Both the position numbers and the translations under genes were made by a program. A DNA stretch of 18,276 nucleotides from Bacillota bacterium (lineage in GTDB: Bacteria > Bacillota > Clostridia > Acetivibrionales > DSM-1351), in contig JAEZUC010000053.1 of assembly GCA_023443515.1 (NCBI GenBank), positions 1 to 18,276 on the forward strand, in the 5' to 3' direction. Under the pieces are notes generated by a model. That model saw nothing but the letters and a program-made list of their open reading frames with translations. It was not told the DNA's origin and did no database searches. Numbering within the stretch: position 1 is the first letter of the stretch; each line of letters starts with the position of its first letter. Shown in pieces: positions 6,879 through 14,399 of this stretch.

Positions 6879-7670
6879 ATGAAAATCCAAAAAATATTAA
6901 TTGGGTCAATGGCTTTTACTATTCTTATGACATCTTCGGTAATGCCGGGAGTATTTGCAAATGCCAGTAATACTCCGGGAGCATATGTAACAGCCAAAAA
7001 CGAAAATTCAAGTAGCAAAGCCAACGACTTGAAAAAAGCCAGCAAACAAGAGTTAAAAGAACAAAAAAAGAAGCAAAGAGATGCGGAAAAGGCAGCTATC
7101 AGAGCAGCTTATTCTACAGATGAACTTGCAAAACTGAAAATTGCAGGAGATAACATCAAAAAGAACCATAAAAATATCGCTGTATTGCCGGTAGAAAATA
7201 TAATTGTTAAGGGTGCAAAAGTAAAATTTGATACACCTCCGGTTATCAAATCCGGCAGGACACTTATTCCCGTAAAGGCATTGTCAGAAGCATTTGGTGC
7301 TGAGGTTAAGTGGATTTCAGCGGAAAGAAAAGTTGTTATTAAAAAAGATAATACTGAAATAGTTCTTCAATTAGATAATAATAAGATATATGTTAACGGC
7401 GTGGAGTCAACGATTGATGTACCTGCGTGTTCAATAAACGGAAGAACTGTTGTACCAATAAAATTTATTGTGGAGAAAATGGGATTGTTGGTTAAATGGG
7501 ATAGTGATTCACAGGTAGTTGAGATTGAAAACCCAAATCCGACTGTACCTACAACACCGACAGAGCCGACAACACCGGCAGAGACAACAACACCGGCGGA
7601 GACGACAACACCAGCACAACCTACAACACCAACAGAGCCTACAACAGCACCGGGACAGGCAACACAGTAA
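6879..7670 (+). CDS. Secreted copper-amine-oxidase-N-like domain protein with Thr/Pro tail (263 aa)
   Basis: This gene encodes an exported protein of unknown role. Residues 1-28 form a signal peptide with a Lys-containing start, a hydrophobic core (ILIGSMAFTILMTSSVMPG) and a likely cleavage after VFA. Residues 43-75 are very rich in Lys, Glu and Ser and probably helical. Residues about 104-217 match the Cu_amine_oxidN1 type of repeat: PPVIKSGRTLIPVKALSEAFGA, then WISAERKVVIKKDNTEIVLQLD, YVNGVES, and INGRTVVPIKFIVEKMG with WDSDSQVVEI. In clostridia this domain is an extracellular structural module and does not imply copper binding. Residues 225-263 are six-residue TTPxEx repeats. No anchor motif, membrane segment or further domain follows. 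The start follows AGGGGGG (6865-6871) by seven bases; an in-frame ATG at 6822 would bury the signal peptide and is rejected. Confidence 0.85.
   Translation: MKIQKILIGSMAFTILMTSSVMPGVFANASNTPGAYVTAKNENSSSKANDLKKASKQELKEQKKKQRDAEKAAIRAAYSTDELAKLKIAGDNIKKNHKNIAVLPVENIIVKGAKVKFDTPPVIKSGRTLIPVKALSEAFGAEVKWISAERKVVIKKDNTEIVLQLDNNKIYVNGVESTIDVPACSINGRTVVPIKFIVEKMGLLVKWDSDSQVVEIENPNPTVPTTPTEPTTPAETTTPAETTTPAQPTTPTEPTTAPGQATQ
7551..7658 (+). repeat. Six in-frame 18-bp repeats encoding TTPxE(T/P)
   Basis: Six consecutive 18-base units encode TTPTEP, TTPAET, TTPAET, TTPAQP, TTPTEP and the degenerate TTAPGQ. Units two and three (7569-7586 and 7587-7604) differ only at two third-codon positions, which indicates recent expansion or slippage. 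This is a classical disordered, often glycosylated linker, here placed at the very C-terminus. Confidence 0.85.
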
Positions 7671-7674
7671 AGCG

Positions 7675-7694
7675 TCCGTATAAATACGGATTTT
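7675..7694 (+). terminator. Weak hairpin with T run after the secreted protein gene
   Basis: TCCGTA at 7675-7680 and TACGGA at 7685-7690 form a six-base stem with loop TAAA, followed by TTTT. The short stem suggests partial termination or a processing point before the Spo0E-like gene. Confidence 0.4.
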
Positions 7695-7724
7695 CTCTGT
7701 TATATTAAGGGGGAGATACATTAA

Positions 7725-7919
7725 TTGGATATACAACAATTGTATAACGATATGGAGACGTTGAGGGAAAGACTGAACCTAGAGCTGGAAGAGTGTCTGG
7801 AAAATGGGGGCATGAGTCTTGAAGTTTTAGATTTGAGCCAAAAACTTGATAAATTAATAGTAGAATATATGAGACTAGCAAAACCCGAACCAAATACAGA
7901 GAGTAATGAAGTTGCTTGA
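7725..7919 (+). CDS. Spo0E-family aspartyl-phosphate phosphatase-like protein (64 aa, TTG start)
   Basis: This small soluble protein resembles the Spo0E family, which removes phosphate from Spo0A~P and so restrains entry into sporulation. The family motif S-Q-x-L-D is present as LSQKLDKLIVEYM, with Ser38 and Asp42. An N-terminal helix (LYNDMETLRERLNLELEE) and the motif helix form the expected two-helix hairpin, and the 64-residue length is typical. The TTG start at 7725 follows AAGGGGGAG (7707-7715); the internal ATG at 7752 has no ribosome binding site. It is 54 bases downstream of the secreted protein gene with only a weak hairpin between, so it may share that transcript, and it is followed by a strong terminator. 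The target response regulator is inferred from family knowledge only. Confidence 0.8.
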   Translation: MDIQQLYNDMETLRERLNLELEECLENGGMSLEVLDLSQKLDKLIVEYMRLAKPEPNTESNEVA

Positions 7920-7939
7920 TACATGAACAAATATATTTA

Positions 7940-7988
7940 AAAACGGAACTTGTATGGATAGATCGTTTCTATTAACAAGTTCCGTTTT
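7940..7988 (+). terminator. Strong intrinsic terminator after the Spo0E-like gene
   Basis: AAAACGGAACTTGT at 7940-7953 pairs perfectly with ACAAGTTCCGTTTT at 7975-7988, with a loop of 21 bases and a T-rich tail. The A run at the left side would allow weaker termination in the opposite direction. Confidence 0.85.
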
Positions 7989-8084
7989 ATTAATATTTAC
8001 ATGTAAAAAACTGTAAAGTTTAGGTGAAAACGGATAGAAAATTAATGTTAATCACATAATATATTCATATGCAAATAAATTATA

Positions 8085-8113
8085 TTGATTTTTGATATTA
8101 TTTTCTGTATAAT
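8085..8113 (+). promoter_or_regulatory. Promoter for the carboxyspermidine operon (TTGATT-17-TATAAT)
   Basis: A perfect -10 TATAAT at 8108-8113 and a good -35 TTGATT at 8085-8090 lie at the ideal 17-base spacing. The start codon is 46 bases after the -10 box. The surrounding 7989-8158 stretch has no other gene; it also contains the short palindrome TTTACATGTAAA at 7996-8007, whose meaning is unclear. Confidence 0.75.
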
Positions 8114-8158
8114 CACCGTGAAGTAATTAAGATATGGTAAACAGGAGGTAGTGAAGAT

Positions 8159-9358
8159 ATGGGAAAGGCTTTGATAATTGGTGCGGGCGGTGTAGCAAGT
8201 GTTGTTATCCATAAATGCTGTCAGAACCCCGATGTATTTGAAGAAATATGTATAGCCAGCAGAACATTGGAAAAATGTGAGGCTATAAAAAATAAATTAG
8301 CAGGAAGCAAAACTAAAATTCAAACGGCACAGGTGGATGCTGACAATACTGATATGCTGATCGACCTTATAAATAAATTCAGGCCTGACATTGTTATAAA
8401 TGTGGCACTTCCATATCAGGATCTGACTATCATGGATGCTTGCCTTGCAACAGGTGTGGATTACCTTGATACTGCAAATTATGAGCCACCTGAGATACCT
8501 AAGTTTGAATATAAATGGCAATGGGCATACAGAGACAAATTTGAAAAGGCAGGAATAACAGCACTTCTGGGAAGCGGTTTTGACCCGGGTGTGACAAGCG
8601 TCTTCTGCGCATATGCCCAGAAACATTATTTTGATGAGATACATTATATAGATATAGTTGATGCAAATGCAGGTGATCACGGATACCCATTTGCTACGAA
8701 CTTTAATCCTGAGATAAATATACGTGAAATAACTGCAAAAGGAAGCTATTGGGAAAATGGAGACTGGGTTGAAACAGAACCACTTGAATTAAAAAGGGTT
8801 TACGATCTTCCTGAAATAGGGCCAAAGGATATTTATCTGCTTCACCATGAAGAGATTGAATCTTTGGCGCTGAATATAAAAGGTGTAAAAAGAATCAGAT
8901 TCTGGATGACTTTCTCCGAAAAATACCTTACACACTTGAGGGTACTCGAAAACGTAGGTATGACATCCATTGAGCCCATTGACTTTGAAGGCCAGAAGAT
9001 TATTCCTCTGCAGTTCCTGAAGGCTGTACTTCCTGATCCTGCTTCACTTGGCCCAAGGACTAAGGGTAAGACAAATATCGGCTGTATTATACAGGGTATA
9101 AAGGATGGGAAGCCAAGAACCTATTATGTGTATAACGTATGTGTACATGAAGAATGTTATGCGGAAGTAGGTTCCCAGGCAATTTCCTATACAACAGGAG
9201 TTCCTGCAATGATAGGAGCAATGATGATGCTCAAGGGAATTTGGAAAGGACCGGGTGTTTTCAACATAGAGGAATTTGATCCCGATCCGTTCATGGAAGA
9301 ATTAAACAGATGCGGACTTCCTTGGAAAGAAAGCTTCTCACCGGAGCTTATCGACTAG
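8159..9358 (+). CDS. Carboxynorspermidine/carboxyspermidine dehydrogenase (saccharopine dehydrogenase family, 399 aa)
   Basis: This cytoplasmic enzyme condenses aspartate semialdehyde with putrescine (or 1,3-diaminopropane) and reduces the Schiff base with NADPH to give carboxyspermidine (or carboxynorspermidine). The Rossmann motif GAGGVASVV is at residues 8-16, followed by IASRTLEKCEAI, DIVINVALPYQDLTIMDACLATGVDYLDTANYEP, and LLGSGFDPGVTSVFCAYA, which are characteristic of this branch of the saccharopine dehydrogenase family. The 399-residue length is normal. The start follows AGGAGGT (8143-8149) by nine bases. Immediate synteny with the matching decarboxylase at 9472 distinguishes it from lysine-pathway saccharopine dehydrogenases. 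Whether the product is spermidine or norspermidine cannot be decided here. The gene has its own strong promoter, and a long hairpin separates it from the next gene. Confidence 0.92.
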   Translation: MGKALIIGAGGVASVVIHKCCQNPDVFEEICIASRTLEKCEAIKNKLAGSKTKIQTAQVDADNTDMLIDLINKFRPDIVINVALPYQDLTIMDACLATGVDYLDTANYEPPEIPKFEYKWQWAYRDKFEKAGITALLGSGFDPGVTSVFCAYAQKHYFDEIHYIDIVDANAGDHGYPFATNFNPEINIREITAKGSYWENGDWVETEPLELKRVYDLPEIGPKDIYLLHHEEIESLALNIKGVKRIRFWMTFSEKYLTHLRVLENVGMTSIEPIDFEGQKIIPLQFLKAVLPDPASLGPRTKGKTNIGCIIQGIKDGKPRTYYVYNVCVHEECYAEVGSQAISYTTGVPAMIGAMMMLKGIWKGPGVFNIEEFDPDPFMEELNRCGLPWKESFSPELID

Positions 9359-9375
9359 GAAGGAACGTTTAAGAG

Positions 9376-9422
9376 GCCGCTGCCAAATGCCAAAACTAAG
9401 AATATAGTTGGCTGGTGGCGGC
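9376..9422 (+). other. Long RNA hairpin between the two polyamine genes
   Basis: GCCGCTGCCA at 9376-9385 pairs with TGGTGGCGGC at 9413-9422, using two G-U pairs. Inside it, GCCAAAACTA at 9389-9398 pairs with TAGTTGGC at 9405-9412 with a two-base bulge, leaving a six-base loop. No T run follows, so it is not a standard terminator. It may be a processing or stability element that sets the ratio of the two enzymes, or an attenuator. The ribosome binding site of the next gene is free downstream. Confidence 0.6.
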
Positions 9423-9471
9423 TGATTTAAATTTCATTTAAAAAAATTCGGCTCATGGAGGCTAATAAAAA

Positions 9472-10620
9472 TTGATTAATAATTTAGATATTGATATAAA
9501 AAGCTTACCGACGCCATGCTACATAGTTGATGAGCGTCTACTTGTAAAGAATCTTGAAATTCTGGATTCAGTTCAAAAGCGTACAGGCTGCAAAATACTT
9601 TTGGCTCAAAAGGGGTTTTCCATGCACTCGGTGTATCCGCTGGTTGGAAAATATCTGGCAGGTGTTACTTCAAGCTCTTTATTTGAGGCAAGACTGGGTT
9701 ATGAGAAAATGGGCAAAGAGGTTCATATTTACGCCCCTGCCTATATAGAAGAAGAGTTTGATGAGATAATGAAATACTGTGACCATATAGTATTCAATTC
9801 ATTTCACCAATGGAACAAATATAAGAACAAGGTCAAAGCATCAACTAAAAAAATTGGCTGCGGAATTCGTATAAATCCTGAGTATTCTGAATTGGAGCAT
9901 CCTATATATGACCCCTGCTATAAATTTTCCAGATTGGGAGTAACTCTTCCCAACTTCAAAGCTGAGGAACTGGACGGCATTGAAGGGCTCCATTTCCATA
10001 CAATGTGCGAGCAGAATTCAGATACACTCGAGAGAACAATAAAAGTGGTTGATGAAAAGTTCGGACATTATATAAAGGATATGAAATGGTTGAATTTTGG
10101 CGGAGGCCATCATATAACCAGACCTGATTACGACATAGAAGCACTTGTACGCTCTATTAAGTACTTTCAGGATAAATACGGAATTGACGTATATCTGGAA
10201 CCGGGAGAAGCAGTGGCATTAAATACAGGTTATCTTGTAGCAAAGGTACTTGACACGGTAGAAAACGGAATGAATATTGCAATATTGGATACCTCGGCGG
10301 CCTGTCATATGCCCGATGTACTGGAAATGCCCTACAGGCCAAACATAATCGGTGCGGGTAAGCCGGATGAAAACCAGGTAACCTATAGGCTTGGAGGACA
10401 TACCTGTCTGGCGGGTGATATTATCGGAGACTACTCCTTTAAACAAAACCTGAAGCCCGGAGACAGACTTGTTTTCTGTGATATGGCACATTATTCTATG
10501 GTTAAAAACAATACCTTCAACGGTGTAAACCTTCCAGCAATCGCACTCTACAGTGAGAAGGAAGGAATAAAAATAATAAAACAGTTTGGTTATGAGGATT
10601 TTGAAGGAAGATTGTCATAA
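9472..10620 (+). CDS. nspC: Carboxynorspermidine/carboxyspermidine decarboxylase (NspC, 382 aa, TTG start)
   Basis: NspC is a PLP-dependent fold-III decarboxylase that removes CO2 from carboxyspermidine or carboxynorspermidine to make spermidine or norspermidine, the last step of the pathway begun at 8159. The sequence shows LPTPCYIVDERLLVKNL near the start, the PLP lysine at Lys47 in ILLAQKGFSM, GLHFHTMCEQNSDTL, WLNFGGGHHITRPDYD, LEPGEAVALNTGYLV, and GGHTCLAGDIIGDY with Cys312 as the expected catalytic cysteine. Length and motif order fit the family. The TTG start lies ten bases after GGAGG (9457-9461), a rather wide spacing, which with the non-ATG codon suggests moderate translation. It shares a transcription unit with the dehydrogenase and ends before a strong terminator. 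Confidence 0.93.
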   Translation: MINNLDIDIKSLPTPCYIVDERLLVKNLEILDSVQKRTGCKILLAQKGFSMHSVYPLVGKYLAGVTSSSLFEARLGYEKMGKEVHIYAPAYIEEEFDEIMKYCDHIVFNSFHQWNKYKNKVKASTKKIGCGIRINPEYSELEHPIYDPCYKFSRLGVTLPNFKAEELDGIEGLHFHTMCEQNSDTLERTIKVVDEKFGHYIKDMKWLNFGGGHHITRPDYDIEALVRSIKYFQDKYGIDVYLEPGEAVALNTGYLVAKVLDTVENGMNIAILDTSAACHMPDVLEMPYRPNIIGAGKPDENQVTYRLGGHTCLAGDIIGDYSFKQNLKPGDRLVFCDMAHYSMVKNNTFNGVNLPAIALYSEKEGIKIIKQFGYEDFEGRLS

Positions 10621-10645
10621 ATTGATTGACGGAACTTCTGTTCAC

Positions 10646-10700
10646 GCGGGAAATGTATCTTTGGTTAAATATATGCCGGGGATACATTTTCCGCTTTTTT
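10646..10700 (+). terminator. Strong intrinsic terminator after nspC
   Basis: GCGGGAAATGTATC at 10646-10659 pairs with GATACATTTTCCGC at 10681-10694 (one G-U pair), followed by six T. It cleanly ends the polyamine operon. Confidence 0.9.
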
Positions 10701-10728
10701 GCAATTATAACATGTACCCTGCACTATA

Positions 10729-10757
10729 TTGAAAAAGAAAGAGGAATGTAGTATGAT
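10729..10757 (+). promoter_or_regulatory. Promoter for the SGNH-MBOAT unit (TTGAAA-17-TATGAT)
   Basis: TTGAAA at 10729-10734 and TATGAT at 10752-10757 are each five of six to consensus and separated by the ideal 17 bases. The first gene starts 38 bases after the -10 box. Confidence 0.65.
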
Positions 10758-10795
10758 ATGCAAGGGTTTGAAAATAATTACAAAAAAGGTGTAAT

Positions 10796-11848
10796 ATGAA
10801 AATTATACGAAAATTAATCATATTTTTAATAATCTTTCTTATATCCACAGAGATTATTTTTGCATATGCTTTCCCGGCTAGGTATGTTTTTAATCAAAGA
10901 ATTAACTATGATGTGTTTAAAGACAATGTTTATTCTATTGAGTTGGCAGTCAAATCCATTAAACAGACAATATCAAGAGAAAAAATTGGAAGTTATTATA
11001 TATTTATTGGCGATTCAGTGGGGTATGGAACCCCATGTCCCCCGGACAAAACAATTAGTAGTTACTTAAATACTATTTCAAAAAAAGAAGGAAAAGATGT
11101 CAGGTTTTTTAATTTAGCGTTACCTTCAACTATGTTCGGAGATTATTATACAGTTTTGCTTTTACTTCAAAAATATGGGGTATCCACAGATAATGTTATT
11201 TTGAATTTTTCTTATTGGGAGATAAATGCAAAAACTCCGACTTACTGGTTTAAACATTATTTAAAGGAGCTGGATAATAATAGCTATAATAAGATGGTGG
11301 AATCAGGTGCCATAAAAGAAGATTCACTTTGGAAAAATATTAAAGCAGAGATATATCATTTTGCCAATACAAATATCAGAATCATTGGAAATAGTGGTTT
11401 TGTAACAAATAAAATAAAATCAACAACAAATAACTTGCTAAGAGAATCAGAACCGGCTTTGAGTGTATGGAGCAAAAAGGCAGATTTAAAAAATGCAATG
11501 ACAAAACCTGAAAATAGATGGTATTTTTCTGATAAGAAGTTTAATCTGACCGAAAACGGTGTTCAAATTTATTTTATTAATAAGATTATGGAATTGCAAA
11601 AAGATAAAAATATATTATTTGTATTAAATGCTGCAAATAATGAACTGCTTAAAGATGAGACATCAAAACAGGGCTATAAGGATAATGTCGATGCTATAGA
11701 AAAGCTTTTTGCAAATAAAAATGCAAAATTTATTAATTATAATAATAAGGTTGATTATACACTCTTTTCTGATCATGTACACCTACTGCCGGATGGATAT
11801 TCTTTTATTGCACAAGATTTATGGAATAAAATTGATAAGGAGATATAG
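10796..11848 (+). CDS. Membrane-anchored SGNH-fold protein paired with MBOAT (350 aa)
   Basis: This gene encodes an extracytoplasmic protein with an N-terminal hydrophobic anchor (residues 4-24, Ile/Leu-rich) and an SGNH hydrolase-like domain. The nucleophile block is YIFIGDSVGYG with Ser74; block II is likely FFNLALPSTMFGDYY; FVLNAANNE is a candidate block III; and block V is SDHVHLLPDGY with Asp326 and His329 in the D-x-x-H arrangement. It is therefore probably catalytically competent. Such proteins, encoded beside MBOAT acyltransferases (AlgJ/AlgX, PatB and DltD are analogues), transfer acyl groups to an exported polymer. It ends two bases before the MBOAT gene, so the two are translationally linked. 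The target polymer is not indicated. The region appears more AT-rich than the flanking metabolic genes, which may hint at later acquisition. Confidence 0.8.
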   Translation: MKIIRKLIIFLIIFLISTEIIFAYAFPARYVFNQRINYDVFKDNVYSIELAVKSIKQTISREKIGSYYIFIGDSVGYGTPCPPDKTISSYLNTISKKEGKDVRFFNLALPSTMFGDYYTVLLLLQKYGVSTDNVILNFSYWEINAKTPTYWFKHYLKELDNNSYNKMVESGAIKEDSLWKNIKAEIYHFANTNIRIIGNSGFVTNKIKSTTNNLLRESEPALSVWSKKADLKNAMTKPENRWYFSDKKFNLTENGVQIYFINKIMELQKDKNILFVLNAANNELLKDETSKQGYKDNVDAIEKLFANKNAKFINYNNKVDYTLFSDHVHLLPDGYSFIAQDLWNKIDKEI

Positions 11849-11850
11849 AA

Positions 11851-13293
11851 ATGCTGTTTAATTCAATAGAGTTTTTAATATTCTTTCCTGTAGTAACAGT
11901 ATTGTACTTTTTATTACCACACAAAATTCGTTGGTTTTTGCTTTTAATCAGCAGCTGTATTTTTTATATGGCTTTTGTTCCTAAATACATATTAATTTTG
12001 GGAGTAACAATCATTGTTGATTACTTTGCGGGAATAATTATTTCCAGAATGCAAGGTAACAGTAAGAAGATATTTCTTATTACAAGCCTAATTACAAACA
12101 TAGGAATGTTATTTGTCTTTAAATATTTTAACTTCTTTAATGAAAATATAAAGTATTTGGCTGACTTATTAAATTGGAATTATCCAATAGCTGGTCTTTC
12201 CATTATATTGCCTATAGGTCTTTCATTTCACACTTTCCAGAGCTTGAGCTATATAATAGAGGTATACAGGGGGAAACAACAGCCGGAGAAGCATTTTGGA
12301 ATTTATGCTTTATATGTTATGTACTACCCCCAGTTAGTTGCCGGGCCAATTGAAAGACCTCAAAACATGCTGTGGCAATTTCATAAAGAGCATAGCTTTG
12401 ATGCACAGAGGGTATCGGATGGATTAAAACTTATGGCATGGGGGTTATTCAAGAAAGTAGTAATTGCAGATAATTTGGCTTTGGTGGTAAATAGTGTTTA
12501 TGGGAATCCAGCTGCAGTAAATGGATTGTCTTTAGTAATTGCAACCTATTTCTTTGCTTTTCAAATATTCTGTGACTTCTCAGGATATACAGATATTGCT
12601 CGCGGAGCTTCAAGAGTAATGGGAATTGAATTGATGCAGAATTTTAAAAGACCCTATTTCTCCAAAACAATATCTGAATTTTGGAGGAGATGGCATATAT
12701 CACTTTCAAGCTGGTTTACTGATTATGTGTATATCCCTTTAGGCGGAAACAGATGTGCTAAATGGAAATGGTTTCGTAATACTATGATAGTATTTCTCCT
12801 TAGCGGACTCTGGCATGGAGCCAATTGGACATATGTTATCTGGGGCGGATTGAATGGTTTCTACTTAGTTTTTGCAATAATCAGTAAAGACATAAGAGGC
12901 AAAATTACAAATTGGACAGGCATAGATAAATTCCCTATTATAAACAAAATGGTTAAAGTATTTTGTACATTCAATTTAATATGCTTTTCATGGATATTCT
13001 TCAGAGCAAGTTCATTTTCACAGGCCATCACAATTATTAAGCGTATTTTTATGGATTTCAGCCTGAAAATTGACATAGGAAGAGCAGGCGTTTCCAGATA
13101 CCAACTGATTTTTAGCTGTGGAGTTATTATTCTATTACTGGCAGTTCAGTTATTTCAACGGAATAGGAAGATAATCAATGATCTAAATACTCGACATGTT
13201 GCATATAGATGGGTTATTTACTATACGGCATTAATTTTTATTATTATATTTGGAGTTTTTAATACCAATTCTTTTATTTATTTTCAGTTTTGA
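11851..13293 (+). CDS. MBOAT-family membrane O-acyltransferase (AlgI/PatA/DltB-like, 480 aa)
   Basis: This polytopic membrane enzyme moves an acyl group, usually acetyl, across the membrane to a partner protein or polymer. Many hydrophobic helices span the length. Family motifs are SFHTFQSLSYIIEVYRGK (residues 125-142), YPQLVAGPIERP (159-170), FWRRWHISLSSWFTDYVYIPLGGN (277-300) and LSGLWHGANWTYVIWGG (318-334), which contains the invariant catalytic His322; His282 is the second conserved histidine. The length matches the AlgI/PatA branch. The start has AAGGAGA about ten bases upstream and follows the SGNH gene by two bases, so they act as a pair. No terminator is seen before the aldo/keto reductase gene. 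The acylated polymer (peptidoglycan, teichoic acid or capsule) cannot be told from the neighbours. Confidence 0.93.
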   Translation: MLFNSIEFLIFFPVVTVLYFLLPHKIRWFLLLISSCIFYMAFVPKYILILGVTIIVDYFAGIIISRMQGNSKKIFLITSLITNIGMLFVFKYFNFFNENIKYLADLLNWNYPIAGLSIILPIGLSFHTFQSLSYIIEVYRGKQQPEKHFGIYALYVMYYPQLVAGPIERPQNMLWQFHKEHSFDAQRVSDGLKLMAWGLFKKVVIADNLALVVNSVYGNPAAVNGLSLVIATYFFAFQIFCDFSGYTDIARGASRVMGIELMQNFKRPYFSKTISEFWRRWHISLSSWFTDYVYIPLGGNRCAKWKWFRNTMIVFLLSGLWHGANWTYVIWGGLNGFYLVFAIISKDIRGKITNWTGIDKFPIINKMVKVFCTFNLICFSWIFFRASSFSQAITIIKRIFMDFSLKIDIGRAGVSRYQLIFSCGVIILLLAVQLFQRNRKIINDLNTRHVAYRWVIYYTALIFIIIFGVFNTNSFIYFQF

Positions 13294-13327
13294 TAAACTA
13301 TATTTATAACACAATATGGAGGTTTAT

Positions 13328-14347
13328 ATGCAAAAAACAAGATTGGGACGTACAAACCTGCTGGTAACAAGAACTAGCTTTGGAGCACTTCCCATACAGA
13401 GAATTTCATTTGACGAAGCAAGAAATATACTTTTAAAGGCTTATAACAGCGGTATTAATTTTTATGATACTGCCCGCATGTATACTGATAGTGAGGAGAA
13501 GCTGGGCTATGCTTTCTCTGACATAAGAAAGGATATAATAATTGCAACAAAAAGCGTTGCAACTGACAGAAAGACATTGCTTGAGCACCTGGAAATCAGC
13601 CTGAAAAATATGAAAACAGATTATGTCGATATACTTCAGCTTCATAATCCCGGTGTCCTTCCTGACCCGGAGGATCCTGAAAGTTCATATGCAGGCTTGA
13701 TGGAAGCTAAGAAGAAGGGGATGGTGCGTTTTGTAGGAATTACAAACCACAAAATAAAAACTGCTTTAGCTGCAGTTGAATCGGGTCTGTATGATACAAT
13801 GCAGTTCCCCTTGAGTTCTCTTTCTTCGGAGATTGACCTTGAACTTATTGAGGTGTGCAGAAAAAAGGATATTGGTTTGATAGCTATGAAAGCCATGTCA
13901 GGTGGTTTAATTACAAATGCAGCATCTACGTTTGCTTTTTTAAGGCAGTTTGACAATGTTGTTCCTATTTGGGGGATTCAAAGGGAAGCTGAGCTTGATG
14001 AATTTCTCGAATTAGAAAATAACCCCCCCACGCTGAATGATGAATTATGGGAGGTCATAAAAAAGGATCGCACTGAACTGGCAGGTAATTTCTGCAGGGG
14101 CTGTGGCTACTGTATGCCATGTCCGGCGGGAATTGAGATTCCAACCCAGGCACGAATGTCCCTTCTTTTGAGGAGAGCACCATATGAGCCGTATTTGAGT
14201 GATGAGTTTAAAGAAAAGATGAAACTTATAAATAAGTGTATTGAATGTGGACAATGCAAAAACCATTGTCCATACAGCATTGATACACCTAATCTTCTTA
14301 AAGTGCAGCTACAGGATTATAACGAGTTTTATACTCAACATAAATAA
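13328..14347 (+). CDS. Aldo/keto reductase with C-terminal double [4Fe-4S] domain (339 aa)
   Basis: The protein has an AKR barrel with a ferredoxin-like tail. The barrel begins QKTRLGRTNLLVTRTSFGALPIQRI and carries the catalytic set Asp47 and Tyr52 (NFYDTARMYTDSE), Lys75 (IIATKS) and His106 (ILQLHNPG). The tail has two cysteine clusters, Cys256/259/262/265 in CRGCGYCMPCP and Cys304/307/310/314 in CIECGQCKNHCP, fitting two iron-sulfur clusters. Such fusions are common in anaerobes and probably couple carbonyl reduction to low-potential electron carriers rather than only NADPH; the substrate is unknown. The start at 13328 follows GGAGG (13318-13322) by five bases; an in-frame ATG at 13316 overlaps that site and is rejected. 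It lies 34 bases after the MBOAT gene and 52 bases before the GH3 gene. Confidence 0.9.
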   Translation: MQKTRLGRTNLLVTRTSFGALPIQRISFDEARNILLKAYNSGINFYDTARMYTDSEEKLGYAFSDIRKDIIIATKSVATDRKTLLEHLEISLKNMKTDYVDILQLHNPGVLPDPEDPESSYAGLMEAKKKGMVRFVGITNHKIKTALAAVESGLYDTMQFPLSSLSSEIDLELIEVCRKKDIGLIAMKAMSGGLITNAASTFAFLRQFDNVVPIWGIQREAELDEFLELENNPPTLNDELWEVIKKDRTELAGNFCRGCGYCMPCPAGIEIPTQARMSLLLRRAPYEPYLSDEFKEKMKLINKCIECGQCKNHCPYSIDTPNLLKVQLQDYNEFYTQHK

Positions 14348-14399
14348 AGAATAAACTAAACCTTCACAGTAAACATTATAATAAAAAGGAGATTTAACT

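Noticed and set aside
7551..7658. Tandem DNA repeat that could be taken for a CRISPR-like or non-coding array
   Set aside because: The 18-base units are in frame, have no spacers, and encode a classical Thr/Pro linker of the secreted protein.
7509..7739. Cys-rich reading frame on the minus strand (CCRLCWCC-type repeats)
   Set aside because: It is the antisense shadow of the Thr/Pro repeat tail; the repeating Cys/Arg pattern follows directly from the complement of ACA-CCG codons, and it has no ribosome binding site.
7996..8007. Palindrome TTTACATGTAAA upstream of the carboxyspermidine operon
   Set aside because: It is symmetric but lies about 80 bases upstream of the -35 box in AT-rich DNA, just after a terminator; there is too little evidence to call it an operator.
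14377..14382. Isolated TATAAT before the GH3 gene
   Set aside because: No -35 box is found at a usable distance, and such a hexamer is expected by chance in AT-rich spacers.
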